A stretch of 48,301 nucleotides of DNA from Lachnospiraceae bacterium UBA7589 (GCA_002476495.1 DLKL01000040.1:106540-154840); one strand, 5' to 3'; positions 16,401 through 24,193 are shown, numbered from the stretch's first letter. Numbers and translations are program-made. The notes: generated by a model not told the origin, from the letters alone.

Positions 16401-17965
16401 AGATGCAGGGACAATCAGGCTGCGATATGCCAGATCGGGAATGCCCTTTATGTAAAACTCTTATGAAAAAGGAAGGACATGATATTCCTTTTGAAACCTT
16501 TCTTGGATTTAAGGGTGACAAGGAGCCGGATATAGACCTTAATTTTTCGGGAGAGTATCAGCCTAAGGCCCATGCCTATACGGAAGAGCTCTTCGGAAAG
16601 GGAAAGGCCTTCAGGGCGGGAACCATAGGAACCATGGCAGAAAAAACAGCTTTTGGGTATGTATATAATTATTTTAAGGATAAGGGGATTGAAAAACGAA
16701 GATGTGAGATGGAAAGGCTTGCCCTGGGATGTACGGGAGTAAAGAGGACCACAGGGCAGCATCCGGGTGGAATGATAGTTCTGCCCAAGCATGAGGAGAT
16801 ATATTCCTTTACCCCTATCCAGAAGCCGGCAAATGATATGACAACAGATATAATAACCACTCACTTTGAATATCATTCCATTGACCATAATCTTCTGAAG
16901 CTGGATATACTTGGGCACGATGATCCTACCATGATAAGAAGACTTGAGGATTTGACCGGAGTTGATGCCAAGACTATACCTTTGGATGATAAAAAGGTTA
17001 TGTCTCTTTTCCATGGCACGGAAGCACTGGGCATTACACCTCAGGATATAGGAGGAATCAGACTTGGTTCTCTGGGAGTACCTGAATTCGGAACAGAGTT
17101 TGCCATGCAGATGCTTATTGATGCCAATCCGCAGAATTTTTCTGACCTGGTAAGAATAGCGGGGCTATCCCACGGTACAGATGTATGGCTTGGCAATGCA
17201 CAGACACTTATCCAGGAGGGTAAGTGTGTACTTGGAACAGCAATCTGTACCAGAGATGACATTATGATATATCTTATTAACATGGGTCTTGAATCGGGAC
17301 TTGCATTTACCATAATGGAAAGTGTAAGAAAGGGAAAGGGCCTTAAGCCGGAATGGGAGGAGGAAATGACAGCCCATGGTGTACCGGACTGGTATATATG
17401 GTCATGTAAAAAGATAAAATATATGTTCCCTAAGGCTCATGCTGCGGCATATGTCATGATGGGCTGGAGAGTGGCATATTATAAGGTGAATTATCCTCTT
17501 GCCTACTATACTGCATTTTTCAGCATAAGGGCATCGGCCTTTGACTATAAGCTTATGTGCCAGGGAAAAGAAGCTCTGGAGGCAAACCTTAAAGAATTGC
17601 AAAAGAAGGATAAGGGTGAGCTTACAGCTACGGTAAAGGATACAATAAGAGATATGAAAATTGTACAGGAAATGTATGCCAGAGGAATTGAATTTATGCC
17701 TATAGACCTGTACAGGGCAGATGCAGAGAGATTTCAGATTATCGATGGCAGGATAATGCCAAGCTTTGGGGCTCTTGCAGGAATGGGAGCAAAGGCCGCA
17801 AAGCAGCTTCAGCAGGCAGCAGCCCGGGGACCGTTTGTCTCGAAGGAGGATGTAAGAATAAGAGGGAAGGTGTCAAAAACCATGCTTGATGATATGGATG
17901 AGCTTGGGCTTTTGGGAGATTTGCCTGATACAAACCAATATGATTTCTTCAGTATGCTGCAATAA
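13481..17965 (+). CDS. polC: DNA polymerase III alpha subunit, PolC type
   Basis: PolC is the main replicative polymerase of low-GC Gram-positives, with its own proofreading exonuclease. Order in this 1494-residue protein: N-terminal domain (1-200), a low-complexity linker (about 206-260), an OB fold, a PHP domain split by the exonuclease (HLHTVMSEMD near 384; DIETTG at 471), then a zinc-binding Cys segment (CPKC and CPLC) and the polymerase core with DIDLNFSGEY (aspartates near 1017 and 1019). The start is TTG 13481, abutting the ispG stop with GGGAGG about 8 bases upstream; ATG 13493 is an alternative. It is slightly longer than the Bacillus protein because of the linker. Confidence 0.97.
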   Translation: MDKKMFKDVFPGLKLDKDLADIIGQSQIENITMFKSEKKMVISILSYNLIAKKLIYKAEEEIKNYIFGERAQERCEIKDRYILSKQYNLKQLTTIYKDSFLFEIMKKSYVDFRLLDKAEWFYNDNILTLALEDTFIAKSHSRVIKEYLENTYLQRFAMEVQVGFNYTEEQKTKLREANDRRLKLELAAIEAVQDKEKDIRRPETATKDEQHNNNNNTDSEKVSKEPDNKKEAENKNENKAANKTENKTANKTAGKTDPDVFFGRNCEGDIVEIKDLYDGLGPVCIHGQVITLEDRELKSGKYIINGNITDFTDTIGFKLFVSPDDREPILDELQKGRFYIIKGVPMYDSYSREISVSSITGIKAANDFREKRMDTSLDKRVELHLHTVMSEMDSVVDIEKVISRAKEWGHKAIAITDHGGVQAFPIANHCVKKDEDFKIIYGVEGYFVDDLKDLVINDKGQDIETEYVVFDIETTGLSPMYNKIIEIGAVRIKDGRITDKFSQFVNPEVPIPYTITKLTSINDNMVLDAPVIEEVLPKFLEFVGSAVMVAHNAGFDTGFIKEFAKRQGLPFDYTIVDTMTLAHILIPELGKYTLDRLCKQFNVSLENHHRACDDAGATAEIFVKMLKMLKGRDIRTIKELNNLGQTSPDAIKKAKTYHGIILVQNETGRVNLYRLISESHINYFNRRPRIPKSLINKYREGLIIGSACEAGELYQAILYGSNEDEITRLAEFYDYYEIQPDGNNMFMLDSEKVPVSSVEDLHNINMKIVELGRHFNKPVVATCDVHFLDPGDEIYRRIIMAGKGFDDADRQPPLYLRTTEEMLSEFQYLGSELAKEVVVTNTNRIADMIEKISPVRPDKQPPIIEKSDETLTDICYKRAHEIYGENLPEIVVSRLKKELNSIITNGFAVMYIIAQKLVWKSNEDGYLVGSRGSVGSSFVATMAGITEVNPLPAHYICPKCFYTDFDSEAVKPYQMQGQSGCDMPDRECPLCKTLMKKEGHDIPFETFLGFKGDKEPDIDLNFSGEYQPKAHAYTEELFGKGKAFRAGTIGTMAEKTAFGYVYNYFKDKGIEKRRCEMERLALGCTGVKRTTGQHPGGMIVLPKHEEIYSFTPIQKPANDMTTDIITTHFEYHSIDHNLLKLDILGHDDPTMIRRLEDLTGVDAKTIPLDDKKVMSLFHGTEALGITPQDIGGIRLGSLGVPEFGTEFAMQMLIDANPQNFSDLVRIAGLSHGTDVWLGNAQTLIQEGKCVLGTAICTRDDIMIYLINMGLESGLAFTIMESVRKGKGLKPEWEEEMTAHGVPDWYIWSCKKIKYMFPKAHAAAYVMMGWRVAYYKVNYPLAYYTAFFSIRASAFDYKLMCQGKEALEANLKELQKKDKGELTATVKDTIRDMKIVQEMYARGIEFMPIDLYRADAERFQIIDGRIMPSFGALAGMGAKAAKQLQQAAARGPFVSKEDVRIRGKVSKTMLDDMDELGLLGDLPDTNQYDFFSMLQ

Positions 17966-17969
17966 AGAG

Positions 17970-17998
17970 TTGCTATTTTTGTACAAATATATTAAAAT
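17970..17998 (+). promoter_or_regulatory. Putative promoter of the ireB-ruvX unit
   Basis: TTGCTA (17970-17975), a 17-bp spacer and TAAAAT (17993-17998), about 30 bases before the preferred ireB start. No terminator hairpin is visible after polC, so some read-through is likely. Consensus match only. Confidence 0.45.
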
Positions 17999-18027
17999 AA
18001 CACTATATGCTTAAAGGACGTGAAGAT

Positions 18028-18285
18028 ATGAATAATCAAAATACCCAGGATATAGGCATAATTAGGGAGACCATGATTGAGGTTCCGGATATACTTGCTC
18101 AGGTATATGAAGCACTTTCTGAGAAGGGATATAATCCCGTAAGTCAGATAGTGGGATATGTAATGAGCGGTGATCCTACCTATATCACCAGTTATAAGAA
18201 TGCAAGAAGCCTTATCATGAAGGCTGAACGTGATGAGATAATTGAGGTTTTACTTGAAAACTATATTGACACAAGATTAAAGTAA
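18028..18285 (+). CDS. ireB: IreB-family regulatory phosphoprotein (DUF965)
   Basis: IreB proteins are small substrates of the Ser/Thr kinase IreK/PrkC that influence cell-wall stress resistance in enterococci. This 85-residue form has the family core YEALSEKGYNPVSQIVGYVM, SGDPTYI and the AERDEIIEVLL helix. N-terminal threonines are present, as in the part phosphorylated in Enterococcus. ATG 18028 is preferred to ATG 18007 because AAAGGA lies between them and the protein then has normal length. Gene order ireB-ruvX-DUF1292 is the usual Firmicutes one; the kinase gene is not in this window. Confidence 0.9.
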   Translation: MNNQNTQDIGIIRETMIEVPDILAQVYEALSEKGYNPVSQIVGYVMSGDPTYITSYKNARSLIMKAERDEIIEVLLENYIDTRLK

Positions 18286-18359
18286 AGATTACTTAACTAA
18301 CTACGGATATAGTCATGGATTGCCCGGTGATTATATCCTTACTTAGTGTGGAAAGACAT

Positions 18360-18785
18360 ATGAGAATAATAGGATTAGACTACGGAACAAAAACAGTGGG
18401 AGTTGCAATTTCCGATGAAGGACACATAATAGCCTCACCCCACAGTACAATTGAAAGAAAGCACCCTTCGAAGCTGAGGCAGACCTATGCCGCCATTGAA
18501 CAGATAATCATGGAAAAGGATGTAGGTCTCATTGTTGTGGGGCTTCCCAAGAATATGAACAATACACAGGGGGAAAGGGCTGCTGATACCCGGGCTTTCG
18601 GAGAAAAGCTGGAGCAAAGGACAGGACTTGAGGTTGTATATGTGGATGAAAGGCTTACCACAGTCCAGGCTGACAGAATACTTGAGGCTACCAATGTTCC
18701 TGTGAGCGGACGAAAGGAACATATTGATAAGATGGCAGCAGCCATAATATTGCAAACCTATCTTGATATGAATAATACAAAATAA
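18360..18785 (+). CDS. ruvX: Putative pre-16S rRNA nuclease / Holliday junction resolvase-like (YqgF)
   Basis: A 141-residue RNase H-fold protein of the YqgF/RuvX family, linked to 16S rRNA 5'-end processing in E. coli. It begins MRIIGLDYGTKTVGVAISDE (catalytic Asp at residue 6), then has LIVVGLPKNMN and VYVDERLTTVQADRIL, and ends with the HIDKMAAAIILQTYL helix carrying the last acidic residue. ATG 18360 is chosen over an upstream ATG at 18315 because the family starts with MRxxGLDxG and GTGGAAAG lies just upstream. Confidence 0.93.
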   Translation: MRIIGLDYGTKTVGVAISDEGHIIASPHSTIERKHPSKLRQTYAAIEQIIMEKDVGLIVVGLPKNMNNTQGERAADTRAFGEKLEQRTGLEVVYVDERLTTVQADRILEATNVPVSGRKEHIDKMAAAIILQTYLDMNNTK

Positions 18786-18831
18786 TTGAGCAGTGAACAG
18801 TATATTAAAAAGTAAACAGAGAGGTTAGTGT

Positions 18832-19098
18832 ATGGATAACAATTATACTAAGATTGTATTTGAATCGGAGGACGGAAACGAAGAATTTTACGTTCTTGAG
18901 CAGACTATGCTTGGCGGAATTAATTATTTGCTGGTGACTGATGATGTGGACAGTGACGAAGGGGAATTCCTCATTCTCAAAGAAGAGGCAGGACAGCAGG
19001 ATATTTCCTCATATGTCATCGTGGAGGAACCACAGGAGCTTAAATCCGTAATAGGGATATTTAATGAATTGGTAGAAGATTTTGATTTGGAGGTATAA
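18832..19098 (+). CDS. DUF1292 domain protein
   Basis: An 88-residue, very acidic cytosolic protein. The pattern FESEDGNEEFYVLEQTMLGGINYLLV matches DUF1292 proteins, which commonly follow ireB and ruvX in Firmicutes. Their function is unknown. GAGAGG stands 9 bases before ATG 18832. The RNase J TTG start lies 2 bp after this stop, and the RNase J ribosome-binding site lies in the end of this gene. Confidence 0.85.
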   Translation: MDNNYTKIVFESEDGNEEFYVLEQTMLGGINYLLVTDDVDSDEGEFLILKEEAGQQDISSYVIVEEPQELKSVIGIFNELVEDFDLEV

Positions 19099-19100
19099 CA

Positions 19101-20780
19101 TTGAAGCAGGTTAAAAATAAGCCGGTTAAAAGTAAGCCGGTTAAAATCATTCCTCTTGGAGGACTTGAACAGATAGGAATGAATATTACCGCTATAGAAT
19201 ATGAGGACACTATTATAGTTATAGATTGTGGACTTGCCTTTCCTGAGGATGAAATGCTGGGTATTGACCTTGTAATACCTGACGTTACCTACCTTAAGGA
19301 GAATGCGGACAAGGTTAAGGGACTGGTGGTGACCCACGGACACGAGGACCACATAGGCGCCATACCATATGTTGAAAAGGAAATCAATATGCCTATATAT
19401 GCTACAAAGCTTACAATGGGTCTTATTGAGAACAAATTAAAGGAACATAATATTTTAAGCAAGGTAAAAAGAAAGGTATTAAAGCACGGTCAGATAATTA
19501 ATCTTGGCTGCTTTCGCGTAGAATATATAAGAACTAACCATTCCATAGTAGATTCTGCGGCTCTTGCCATATATACACCGGCAGGGATAATAATACACAC
19601 AGGTGATTTTAAGGTTGACTTTACTCCTGTATTCGGGGAAGCAATTGACCTGCCGAGATTCGGTGAGCTTGGTAAAAAGGGAGTTCTGGCACTTATGGCT
19701 GATTCTACCAATGCTGAAAGGACAGGATATACCCAGTCGGAAAAAACAGTGGGAAAAACCTTCGACAATCTGTTCGCTGATTACAGCCAGAACAGGATTA
19801 TTATAGCCACCTTTGCATCCAATGTGGACAGGGTCCAGCAGATAATTAATTCGGCCAACAAATACGGCCGTAAGGTAGTTATAGAAGGAAGAAGTATGGT
19901 TACAATCATACAGACGGCAACGGAGCTGGGATACATAAGCATTCCTGAAAATACAATCATAGATATTGAACGCATAAAGGACTATCCTGACGAACAACTG
20001 GTTATGATAACTACGGGAAGTCAGGGAGAAAATATGGCAGCACTTTCACGCATAGCGGCAAGCATACATAACAGGATAAGCATAAAGCCGGGAGATGTGG
20101 TTATATTTTCATCTAATCCTATCCCGGGAAATGAAAAGGCTGTATTCAAGGTAATAAACGAGCTGGAAATGAAGGGCGCCCACGTTATATTCCAGGATAC
20201 CCATGTATCGGGTCATGCCTGTCAGGAAGAGCTTAAGCTTATGTATGCACTTACCAAGCCAAAATATGCCATACCGGTTCACGGTGAATACAGGCATATG
20301 AAACGCCATGGGGAGCTGGCTGTTGAGATGGGAATACCAAAGGAGAATGTAAAGCTTCTGTCTACAGGAGATGTACTTGAAATATCCGACAGTACGTTTA
20401 AGGTTACAGGAAAGGTTCCTGCCCAGGGAATTTTGGTGGACGGTCTGGGAGTAGGAGACGTAGGCAATATTGTATTGAGAGACCGTCAGCATCTTTCCCA
20501 GAACGGACTTATGATAGTTGTCGTGACTCTGGAGAAAGACACAAACCAGCTTCTGGCAGGACCCGATATAGTGTCCAGAGGCTTCGTATATGTGAGAGAA
20601 GCAGAAAATCTCATGGACGAATGTCGTATGGTTGTACAGGATGCCCTGGATGCCTGCCTTAACAGAGGAATATACGACTGGGGTAAAATCAAGAACAATA
20701 TAAAGGACTCCCTGGGGGAATTTCTGTGGAGAAGAACTAAGAGAAATCCTATGATACTGCCTATTATTACAGAGGTATAA
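19101..20780 (+). CDS. rnj: Ribonuclease J
   Basis: RNase J is a metallo-beta-lactamase/beta-CASP enzyme with 5'-3' exonuclease and endonuclease activity in mRNA decay and rRNA maturation. The 559-residue protein has the zinc motif HGHEDHIG (residues 79-86, with H79, H81, D83, H84), the beta-CASP stretch ending SGHACQEELK and PVHGEYRH, and a normal C-terminal domain. The start is TTG 19101 with GGAGG (19089-19093) 7 bases upstream. The first 15 codons are 2.6 copies of a 15-bp repeat (19110-19148) encoding KNKPV/KSKPV. Confidence 0.96.
   Translation: MKQVKNKPVKSKPVKIIPLGGLEQIGMNITAIEYEDTIIVIDCGLAFPEDEMLGIDLVIPDVTYLKENADKVKGLVVTHGHEDHIGAIPYVEKEINMPIYATKLTMGLIENKLKEHNILSKVKRKVLKHGQIINLGCFRVEYIRTNHSIVDSAALAIYTPAGIIIHTGDFKVDFTPVFGEAIDLPRFGELGKKGVLALMADSTNAERTGYTQSEKTVGKTFDNLFADYSQNRIIIATFASNVDRVQQIINSANKYGRKVVIEGRSMVTIIQTATELGYISIPENTIIDIERIKDYPDEQLVMITTGSQGENMAALSRIAASIHNRISIKPGDVVIFSSNPIPGNEKAVFKVINELEMKGAHVIFQDTHVSGHACQEELKLMYALTKPKYAIPVHGEYRHMKRHGELAVEMGIPKENVKLLSTGDVLEISDSTFKVTGKVPAQGILVDGLGVGDVGNIVLRDRQHLSQNGLMIVVVTLEKDTNQLLAGPDIVSRGFVYVREAENLMDECRMVVQDALDACLNRGIYDWGKIKNNIKDSLGEFLWRRTKRNPMILPIITEV
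19110..19148 (+). repeat. 15-bp tandem repeat in the rnj N-terminus
   Basis: GTTAAAAATAAGCCG (19110-19124), GTTAAAAGTAAGCCG (19125-19139), then the partial copy GTTAAAATC from 19140. The repeat is in frame and adds a lysine/proline-rich N-terminal arm just before the conserved RNase J start (KIIPLGGLEQIG). Copy number could change by slippage without breaking the frame. Confidence 0.8.
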
Positions 20781-20782
20781 AG

Positions 20783-21121
20783 ATGAAGGATGTAATTGAA
20801 GAAAGTAAAAAACTTAACGAAAATATACATAATTCTGAAGAATACAAAAAATATATAGACACCAGGAAAAAATTATATGATAATATGGAATTATGTAACC
20901 AGCTTAAAGAATTCAGACGGAGAAATTATGAGCTTCAGAACAGACAGGGTGTCAATCCCTATGATGAGGTGTTAGGTCTTGTTCTGGAATATGACGAGCT
21001 TCTTCACAACTCTCTGGTCAGCGATTTTTTAAGAGCCGAACAGCATATATGCAGAATGATGCAAAAGGTTTATAGTTCTATTTCAGAAGGATTGGAGTTT
21101 GATTATTTAGATGAGCAATAA
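20783..21121 (+). CDS. YlbF/YmcA family protein
   Basis: A 112-residue all-helical protein. The arrangement of YKKYIDTRKKLYDNMELCNQ, a middle helix with ELQNRQ, and a long C-terminal helix matches the Com_YlbF family. In Bacillus, YlbF and YmcA act with YaaT in the Y-complex, which adjusts RNase Y activity on mRNAs. Placement 2 bp after RNase J fits a link to RNA decay. Its last 11 bases overlap the start of the next gene (ATG 21111), suggesting coupling. Confidence 0.75.
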   Translation: MKDVIEESKKLNENIHNSEEYKKYIDTRKKLYDNMELCNQLKEFRRRNYELQNRQGVNPYDEVLGLVLEYDELLHNSLVSDFLRAEQHICRMMQKVYSSISEGLEFDYLDEQ

Positions 21122-21521
21122 CAAGAAAAAGAAACAAAAGATGAGTACTGATGAAGTAGTCAGAATCGGACTTAAGAAGTCTGTGGGATTTACCGGAGGG
21201 CTTCTGGTCAATGTTATAATTGTATATCTGGTAATAAGGGTTTTTGCTTTTTCCTTTGATTTTACATATTCCATATTCGGTGATGTGGCAAAGGATCCAA
21301 CCGCAAAGGAGTATGTTGTAATAGACATACCTGCGGATTCTTCTGTAAAGGAAATATCACAGGCTCTGGAGGATGGCGGAGTAATTGACAACAAATATGC
21401 CTTCATGGTCAAGGTTAAGATTAAGGATTACGGGGCGAAGATCATACCCGGCAAATATGGTCTGTCACCATCCATGACATACCAGGAAATCCTTGATGTA
21501 ATATGTAATATCCATGAATAG
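21111..21521 (+). CDS. MltG-like membrane protein lacking the catalytic domain
   Basis: A 136-residue protein: a basic cytosolic head (NNKKKKQK), one transmembrane helix (about residues 28-46, GGLLVNVIIVYLVIRVFAF), then an extracellular part with YVVIDIPADSSVKEISQALE and PGKYGLSPSMTYQEIL. These match the LysM-like N-terminal domain of MltG/YceG, the lytic transglycosylase that ends glycan-strand growth. The approximately 200-residue catalytic domain with its essential Glu is absent, and the frame ends cleanly before trmR. In B. subtilis the gene before yrrM is the full mltG (yrrL), so this is a reduced version in the same place. It may bind glycan or regulate rather than cut. Confidence 0.75.
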   Translation: MSNNKKKKQKMSTDEVVRIGLKKSVGFTGGLLVNVIIVYLVIRVFAFSFDFTYSIFGDVAKDPTAKEYVVIDIPADSSVKEISQALEDGGVIDNKYAFMVKVKIKDYGAKIIPGKYGLSPSMTYQEILDVICNIHE

Positions 21522-21532
21522 GGGAGGCTGTC

Positions 21533-22180
21533 TTGCTTACATTAGAGAGAATATCTGATTTTATAAAATCTTACATTGAAGATGATAATGACAGCCTCGG
21601 ATTAATATACAAAGAAGCCGTAGCAGATAATGTACCTGTAATAAGACCGGAGACCAGGGAATTTCTAAAAACCCAGTTATTGTTAAAAAAACCGTCAAGG
21701 ATTCTTGAGATAGGTACTGCTGTAGGTTATTCGGCTCTTTATATGTCACGGTATGCCGGCGATGCTGTAATCGATACCATTGAGCTTTCCGGGGAGAGGG
21801 TTCTTCGGGCACAAAAAAACATAAAGTCCCAGGGAAAAGAAAAGGTCATAACCGTTCATCAGGGAGACGCTGCCGGGGTGCTTAAGCATCTTTTTGATGA
21901 TACCTATGATTTTGCATTTGTAGATGCGGCCAAAGGGCAGTATATATACTATCTTCCCGATATACTCAGGGTAATGAAAAGGGGAGGAGTAATAATATCT
22001 GACAATATTCTTCAGGAAGGCGAGATATTGGAATCCCATTTTCTTGTGGAAAAACGCAACAGAACCATACATGATAGAATGAGAGAATACTTATATGCCA
22101 TAACCCACAATCCGGATATTGATACAGCAATACTTCCGGTAGGAGATGGAGTGGCAGTCAGTATAATGAGGGATAATTAA
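21533..22180 (+). CDS. trmR: tRNA 5-hydroxyuridine methyltransferase (O-methyltransferase family 3)
   Basis: A 215-residue class I SAM-dependent O-methyltransferase with the SAM loop ILEIGTAVGYSALYMS, DFAFVDAAKGQY and VMKRGGVIISDNIL. It corresponds to TrmR (YrrM), which methylates 5-hydroxyuridine at tRNA position 34 to 5-methoxyuridine. The assignment is supported by the next gene, a U32-family tRNA hydroxylation protein, and by the same order in Bacillus (yrrL-yrrM-yrrN-yrrO). The start is TTG 21533 with GGGGAGG 5 bases upstream. The stop is 1 bp from the trhP ATG. Confidence 0.85.
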   Translation: MLTLERISDFIKSYIEDDNDSLGLIYKEAVADNVPVIRPETREFLKTQLLLKKPSRILEIGTAVGYSALYMSRYAGDAVIDTIELSGERVLRAQKNIKSQGKEKVITVHQGDAAGVLKHLFDDTYDFAFVDAAKGQYIYYLPDILRVMKRGGVIISDNILQEGEILESHFLVEKRNRTIHDRMREYLYAITHNPDIDTAILPVGDGVAVSIMRDN

Positions 22181-22181
22181 T

Positions 22182-23438
22182 ATGACTGATAAAAAACCTG
22201 AGCTTTTGATACCGGCGGGAAGTCTGGACGTGTTAAAGACTGCGATAGATTATGGCGCAGATGCCGTATATATCGGAGGACAAAAGTTCGGTCTTAGGGC
22301 CAAGGCAGGTAATTTTACCCTTGACGAGATGAAACAGGGAGCAGCTTATGTTCACAAGGCAGGGAAAAAGCTTTATGTAACAGTGAATATATTTGCCCAT
22401 AATGATGATATAGAAGGAATCAGGGAATATTTTAAGGACATAAAGGAAAGTGGTCTGGAAGAACACATAGATGCATTTATAATATCCGATCCGGGAATAT
22501 TTACTCTTGCAAAAAGGATGCTGCCCGGAATAGAAATCCATATAAGCACCCAGGCCAATAATACCAATTATCTCACCTACAATTTCTGGTATGAACAGGG
22601 AGCGGCAAGAGTTGTGGCTGCAAGAGAGCTGTCCTTAAGGGAGATAAAGGACATAAGGATGAATATACCTCCCAAAATGGAGATAGAAGCATTCATACAT
22701 GGTGCCATGTGCATTTCTTATTCGGGAAGATGCCTTTTGAGCAGCTATTTTACAGGAAGGGATGCCAACAAGGGAGCATGTACCCATCCATGCAGATGGA
22801 AGTATTCCATAGTCGAGGAAAAACGTCCCGGGGAATATCTTCCTGTGGAGGAGGATGACAGGGGAACTTATATATTTAATTCCAAGGATTTGTGTATGAT
22901 TGATTATATTCCCGAGATGATAGAAGCGGGAATTAATTCCTTCAAAATAGAGGGAAGGATGAAGACAGCCCTGTATGTTGCCGCTGTTACAAGAACCTAC
23001 AGACAGGCAATAGATGACTATTATGTATCGGAAAAGCTGTATGAAAGCAGGAAGGATTACTATGCAAGGGAGATAGCAGCCTGCACCTACAGACAGTTTA
23101 CCACCGGCTTTTATTTTCACAAGCCGGATGAAAACACACAGATTTACGATAACAATACCTATATCAGGAATTATATCTATATCGGAACCGTGGAGGACAT
23201 AGATGAGAAGGGACTTATCCTTATTCACCAGAAAAATAAGTTTTCCGTCGGGGACGAGATAAGCTTTATGCTGTTTGATGCAGCCAACGCAGATGCCAGG
23301 GTGGAAGCTATCTATGACGAGCGCATGAGCCCCATGGAATCTGCTCCGCACCCAAAACAACTGCTCTATATCAAAATAAAGGATTCATCCATGATTAAAA
23401 AAGGAATGATTATACGTTCAAAGCACTGCGAAGCTTAA
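22182..23438 (+). CDS. trhP: U32-family tRNA U34 hydroxylation protein
   Basis: TrhP (historically called peptidase U32) makes 5-hydroxyuridine at tRNA position 34 in a prephenate-dependent reaction with an Fe-S cluster. The 418-residue protein begins PELLIPAGSLDVLKTAIDYG, contains the IHISTQANNTN barrel motif, and has the cysteine set C177, C184, C200 and C204 in HGAMCISYSGRC and GACTHPC, which are likely cluster ligands. The C-terminal beta domain is present. Only one copy exists here, whereas Bacillus has two (YrrN, YrrO). It forms a unit with trmR, which methylates its product. The last 29 bp overlap the end of sigK on the other strand. Confidence 0.85.
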   Translation: MTDKKPELLIPAGSLDVLKTAIDYGADAVYIGGQKFGLRAKAGNFTLDEMKQGAAYVHKAGKKLYVTVNIFAHNDDIEGIREYFKDIKESGLEEHIDAFIISDPGIFTLAKRMLPGIEIHISTQANNTNYLTYNFWYEQGAARVVAARELSLREIKDIRMNIPPKMEIEAFIHGAMCISYSGRCLLSSYFTGRDANKGACTHPCRWKYSIVEEKRPGEYLPVEEDDRGTYIFNSKDLCMIDYIPEMIEAGINSFKIEGRMKTALYVAAVTRTYRQAIDDYYVSEKLYESRKDYYAREIAACTYRQFTTGFYFHKPDENTQIYDNNTYIRNYIYIGTVEDIDEKGLILIHQKNKFSVGDEISFMLFDAANADARVEAIYDERMSPMESAPHPKQLLYIKIKDSSMIKKGMIIRSKHCEA

Positions 23439-24045
23439 GCAGTGCTTTTTTTTCTATTCTGGACACATAGGAACGGGATATGTTAAGCAGGGCGGCAATG
23501 TCCTTCTGGGTCATTTCCTCTTCGTTAAAGAGACCGTATCGCAATATGATTACCTGCTGCTCCCGCTTATCAAGGACCTTAAAAAAAATACGGGAAATGT
23601 GGCTTATGTTGTCTGAAACAATTATTTCACCGAGAATGCTCTCGTCATCATTGCTTATTATGTCCATAAGACTTATCTCGTTCCCCTCCTTGTCGGTGCC
23701 TATAGGCTCATAGATGGAAACCTCACGGGCTTCCTTTCTTTCCTGCCTGAGACGCATAAGCAGTTCGTTTTCAATACACCTGGAGGCGTAGGTTACAAGG
23801 CGGCTGCCCTTCCTTGGGTCATAGGTGTTGATTGCTTTGATAAGCCCTATGGTTCCTATCGAAATCATATCCTCCATATTTCTGTTACCTGTCTGATACT
23901 TTTTCACAATATGGGCAACCAGCCGGAGATTGTATTCCACCAGAATATTTCTAGCCTCCAGATTACCTTCCTTTGAAAGGGCAAGATAATGGGCTTCTTC
24001 TTTTGGTGACAGTGGTCGCTTAAAGGTTTGCAAATCCCGCCTCAC
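23410..24045 (-). CDS. sigK: RNA polymerase sporulation sigma factor, SigK type, without pro-sequence
   Basis: A 211-residue sigma-70 family protein. Region 2 includes NLRLVAHIVKKYQTGN, DMISIGTIGLIKAINTYD and TYASRCIENELLMRLR. Between regions 2 and 4 it has EPIGTDKEGNEISLMDI, characteristic of SigK/SigE. Region 4.2 reads TQKDIAALLNISRSYVSRIE. SigK directs late mother-cell genes during sporulation. The protein starts MRRDLQTFKRPLSPKEEAHY, so the roughly 20-residue membrane-tethering pro-sequence of Bacillus pro-SigK is missing, as in Clostridioides difficile. The gene is whole, not interrupted by a skin-like element. Its 3' end overlaps trhP by 29 bp and contains the trhP terminator hairpin. 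SigE is an alternative assignment but less likely. Confidence 0.85.
   Translation of the reverse strand: MRRDLQTFKRPLSPKEEAHYLALSKEGNLEARNILVEYNLRLVAHIVKKYQTGNRNMEDMISIGTIGLIKAINTYDPRKGSRLVTYASRCIENELLMRLRQERKEAREVSIYEPIGTDKEGNEISLMDIISNDDESILGEIIVSDNISHISRIFFKVLDKREQQVIILRYGLFNEEEMTQKDIAALLNISRSYVSRIEKKALLKLRSALNV
23421..23453 (+). terminator. Terminator of trhP inside the sigK 3' coding region
   Basis: AAGCACTGC (23421-23429) pairs perfectly with GCAGTGCTT (23439-23447) across a 9-base loop and is followed by a run of T on the plus strand. The stem starts within the last trhP codons, and the same bases encode the end of SigK on the minus strand, so one hairpin serves a convergent pair. Confidence 0.85.
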
Positions 24046-24193
24046 ACAATCTCTCTTTTATATATACTATGAAAAAAACTAAAAAAAGTGCTTAAATCCC
24101 CAGATGGTAAAACAATATTTACTTGATAGAAAAGGATAAAATTGGTAAACTCTTAAGGATAGGTAAAAATTAAAAAACTTAAAGATAAACAAT

